Below are positions 63,199 through 64,000 of a stretch of DNA of 64,000 nt, piece after piece. A model generated the notes under the pieces. The model did no database searches. It saw only the letters and a program-made list of their open reading frames with translations, and was not told the origin of the DNA. Numbering within the stretch: the stretch's first letter is position 1; each line of letters starts with the position of its first letter. Origin of the DNA: an uncultured Cryptobacterium sp. (GTDB taxonomy: Bacteria; Actinomycetota; Coriobacteriia; Coriobacteriales; Eggerthellaceae); assembly GCA_958410215.1 (NCBI GenBank), contig CATYOF010000002.1:124001-188000 (forward strand). The letters run 5' to 3'. The translations under genes and the position numbers were made by a program.

Positions 63199-64000
63199 AT
63201 GAAAGTTTCTCTTAAATGGCTTTCTGAATACGTAGAAGTACCGGAAGATCTCAAGGCGTTTTGCGATCGCTTGGACTTAACAGGTACGGGCGTTGAGGGC
63301 GTAGAACGCACCGGGGATATGTACGATCATGTGGTAACGGGCCAAATTTTGGAAAAGGTTGCTCATCCCGATTCCGATCATATGTGGGTTACCAAGGTGG
63401 ACGTTGGCGCGGCAAACGTAGACAAGGATGGAAACCCTGAACCGCTGCAAATTGTATGCGGTGCCCAGAACTTCAACCAGGGCGATCACGTGGTGGTAGC
63501 TACGATTGGTGCTGTTTTGCCAGGGGATTTCAAAATTAAGAAATCCAAACTTCGTGGTGTAGTGAGCTGCGGCATGAATTGCTCGGCACGCGAGTTAGGC
63601 ATTGGTTCTGACCATGATGGCATCATGATCTTGCCTGAAGATGCTCCTATCGGTATGCCACTTGCGGATTACCTGAAGCTTTCCGATACCATTTTGGATT
63701 TGGAAATTACTCCTAACCGTCCTGATTGCTTGTCTATGGTTGGCATGGCGCGCGAAGTGGGCGCGATGTATGCACGTGATTTCAAGAATCCTCTCGATGA
63801 AATGGAAGCTTCGCTTCAAGAAGGCACCGATCTGCCAAGCGTTGATGAACTGGCTACGGTAACGGTTGAAGATGTGGATCGCTGCCCCCGCTATACTGCC
63901 CGCGTTATTAAAAATGTAAAGGTGGGACCAAGCCCTGATTGGCTGGCAGAACGTGTAACGGCTGCAGGTGCTCGCTCTATCAACAACGTGGTTGACGTAA
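63199..64000 (+). CDS. pheT: Phenylalanyl-tRNA synthetase beta subunit, N-terminal part
   Basis: The frame opens at ATG 63199 and runs off the window end, 267 codons seen of about 800. MKVSLKWLSEYVEVPEDL, the EMAP/tRNA-binding domain (about 40-150, with KIKKSKLRGVVSCGM) and the start of the B3/B4 region (LEITPNRPDCLSMVG) identify it. The pheS-pheT gap carries a small stem (ACGGAAA 63061 with TTTCCGT 63080). Confidence 0.96.
   Translation, partial: MKVSLKWLSEYVEVPEDLKAFCDRLDLTGTGVEGVERTGDMYDHVVTGQILEKVAHPDSDHMWVTKVDVGAANVDKDGNPEPLQIVCGAQNFNQGDHVVVATIGAVLPGDFKIKKSKLRGVVSCGMNCSARELGIGSDHDGIMILPEDAPIGMPLADYLKLSDTILDLEITPNRPDCLSMVGMAREVGAMYARDFKNPLDEMEASLQEGTDLPSVDELATVTVEDVDRCPRYTARVIKNVKVGPSPDWLAERVTAAGARSINNVVDV

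Overview
The window reads as chromosomal DNA of a moderate-GC actinobacterium of the class Coriobacteriia, probably family Eggerthellaceae; a Cryptobacterium- or Slackia-like organism is my best guess, from protein style and gene content only. Supporting signs are an FHA/PstP/SEDS/PBP/PknB cell-division cluster of actinobacterial type, Firmicutes-like regulation (a T-box before pheST, a CIRCE operator before clpC), an ECF vitamin transporter, GatCAB, the MEP isoprenoid pathway, and proteins such as DUF5685 and DUF2207. Nearly everything is core housekeeping. I see no prophage, transposase, CRISPR array or rRNA.

Layout. 1-9600: tail of an NlpC/P60 hydrolase, tRNA-Pro, tatA, greA, lysS, CIRCE-clpC, ispD, ispF, cysS. 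9700-12800: a TetR regulator, two convergent usp genes around a terminator flanked by two copies of a 27-bp palindrome, and hemH. 12900-22600: an ABC-F protein, aroE, tRNA-Ser(TGA), tadA, ispE, lemA, crcB, a tRNA-like remnant, tRNA-Ser(GCT), a DUF2207 protein, an EamA exporter and a shikimate-kinase-like protein. 22800-26000: a RibU-like S component with a full EcfAA'T module. 26100-34400: a PPOX-fold protein, tRNA-Arg, then the minus-strand operon fhaA-fhaB-pstP-(SEDS::PBP fusion)-pknB. 34600-45700: tRNA-Leu, serA, rnhA, engB, mscS, gatCAB and two tandem NSS transporters. 45700-49200: an orphan DUF559-like nuclease, a third usp and a gamma-carbonic anhydrase, separated by unusually repeat-rich intergenic DNA. 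49234-57035: a histidine operon, hisZ::hisG-D-C-B-H-A-F-I. 57257-60810: DUF5685, a J-domain protein and an Hsp70. 60811-64000: a long inverted repeat, a T-box leader, pheS and the start of pheT.

How genes work together. The minus-strand cluster joins phospho-signalling (PknB with PASTA sensors, PstP phosphatase, two FHA readers) to a single polypeptide that carries both the SEDS glycosyltransferase and the class B PBP transpeptidase, so both septal or elongation synthesis steps are locked 1:1. The his operon covers most of histidine synthesis but lacks hisE and a histidinol phosphatase, and fuses the HisZ regulatory subunit to the short HisG catalytic subunit. Several His proteins carry low-complexity A/Q/D/E-rich segments.

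The most interesting items are the two gene fusions, the DUF5685/J/Hsp70 triad, an atypical shikimate-kinase-like protein, and several intergenic repeat families: a 165-bp inverted repeat, 21-bp direct repeats before the nuclease gene, triplicated CCCGATAAGC motifs, degenerate 21/19-bp repeats, and an (AACCTAG)n tract. I did not find a clearly new multi-gene defence or metabolic system.
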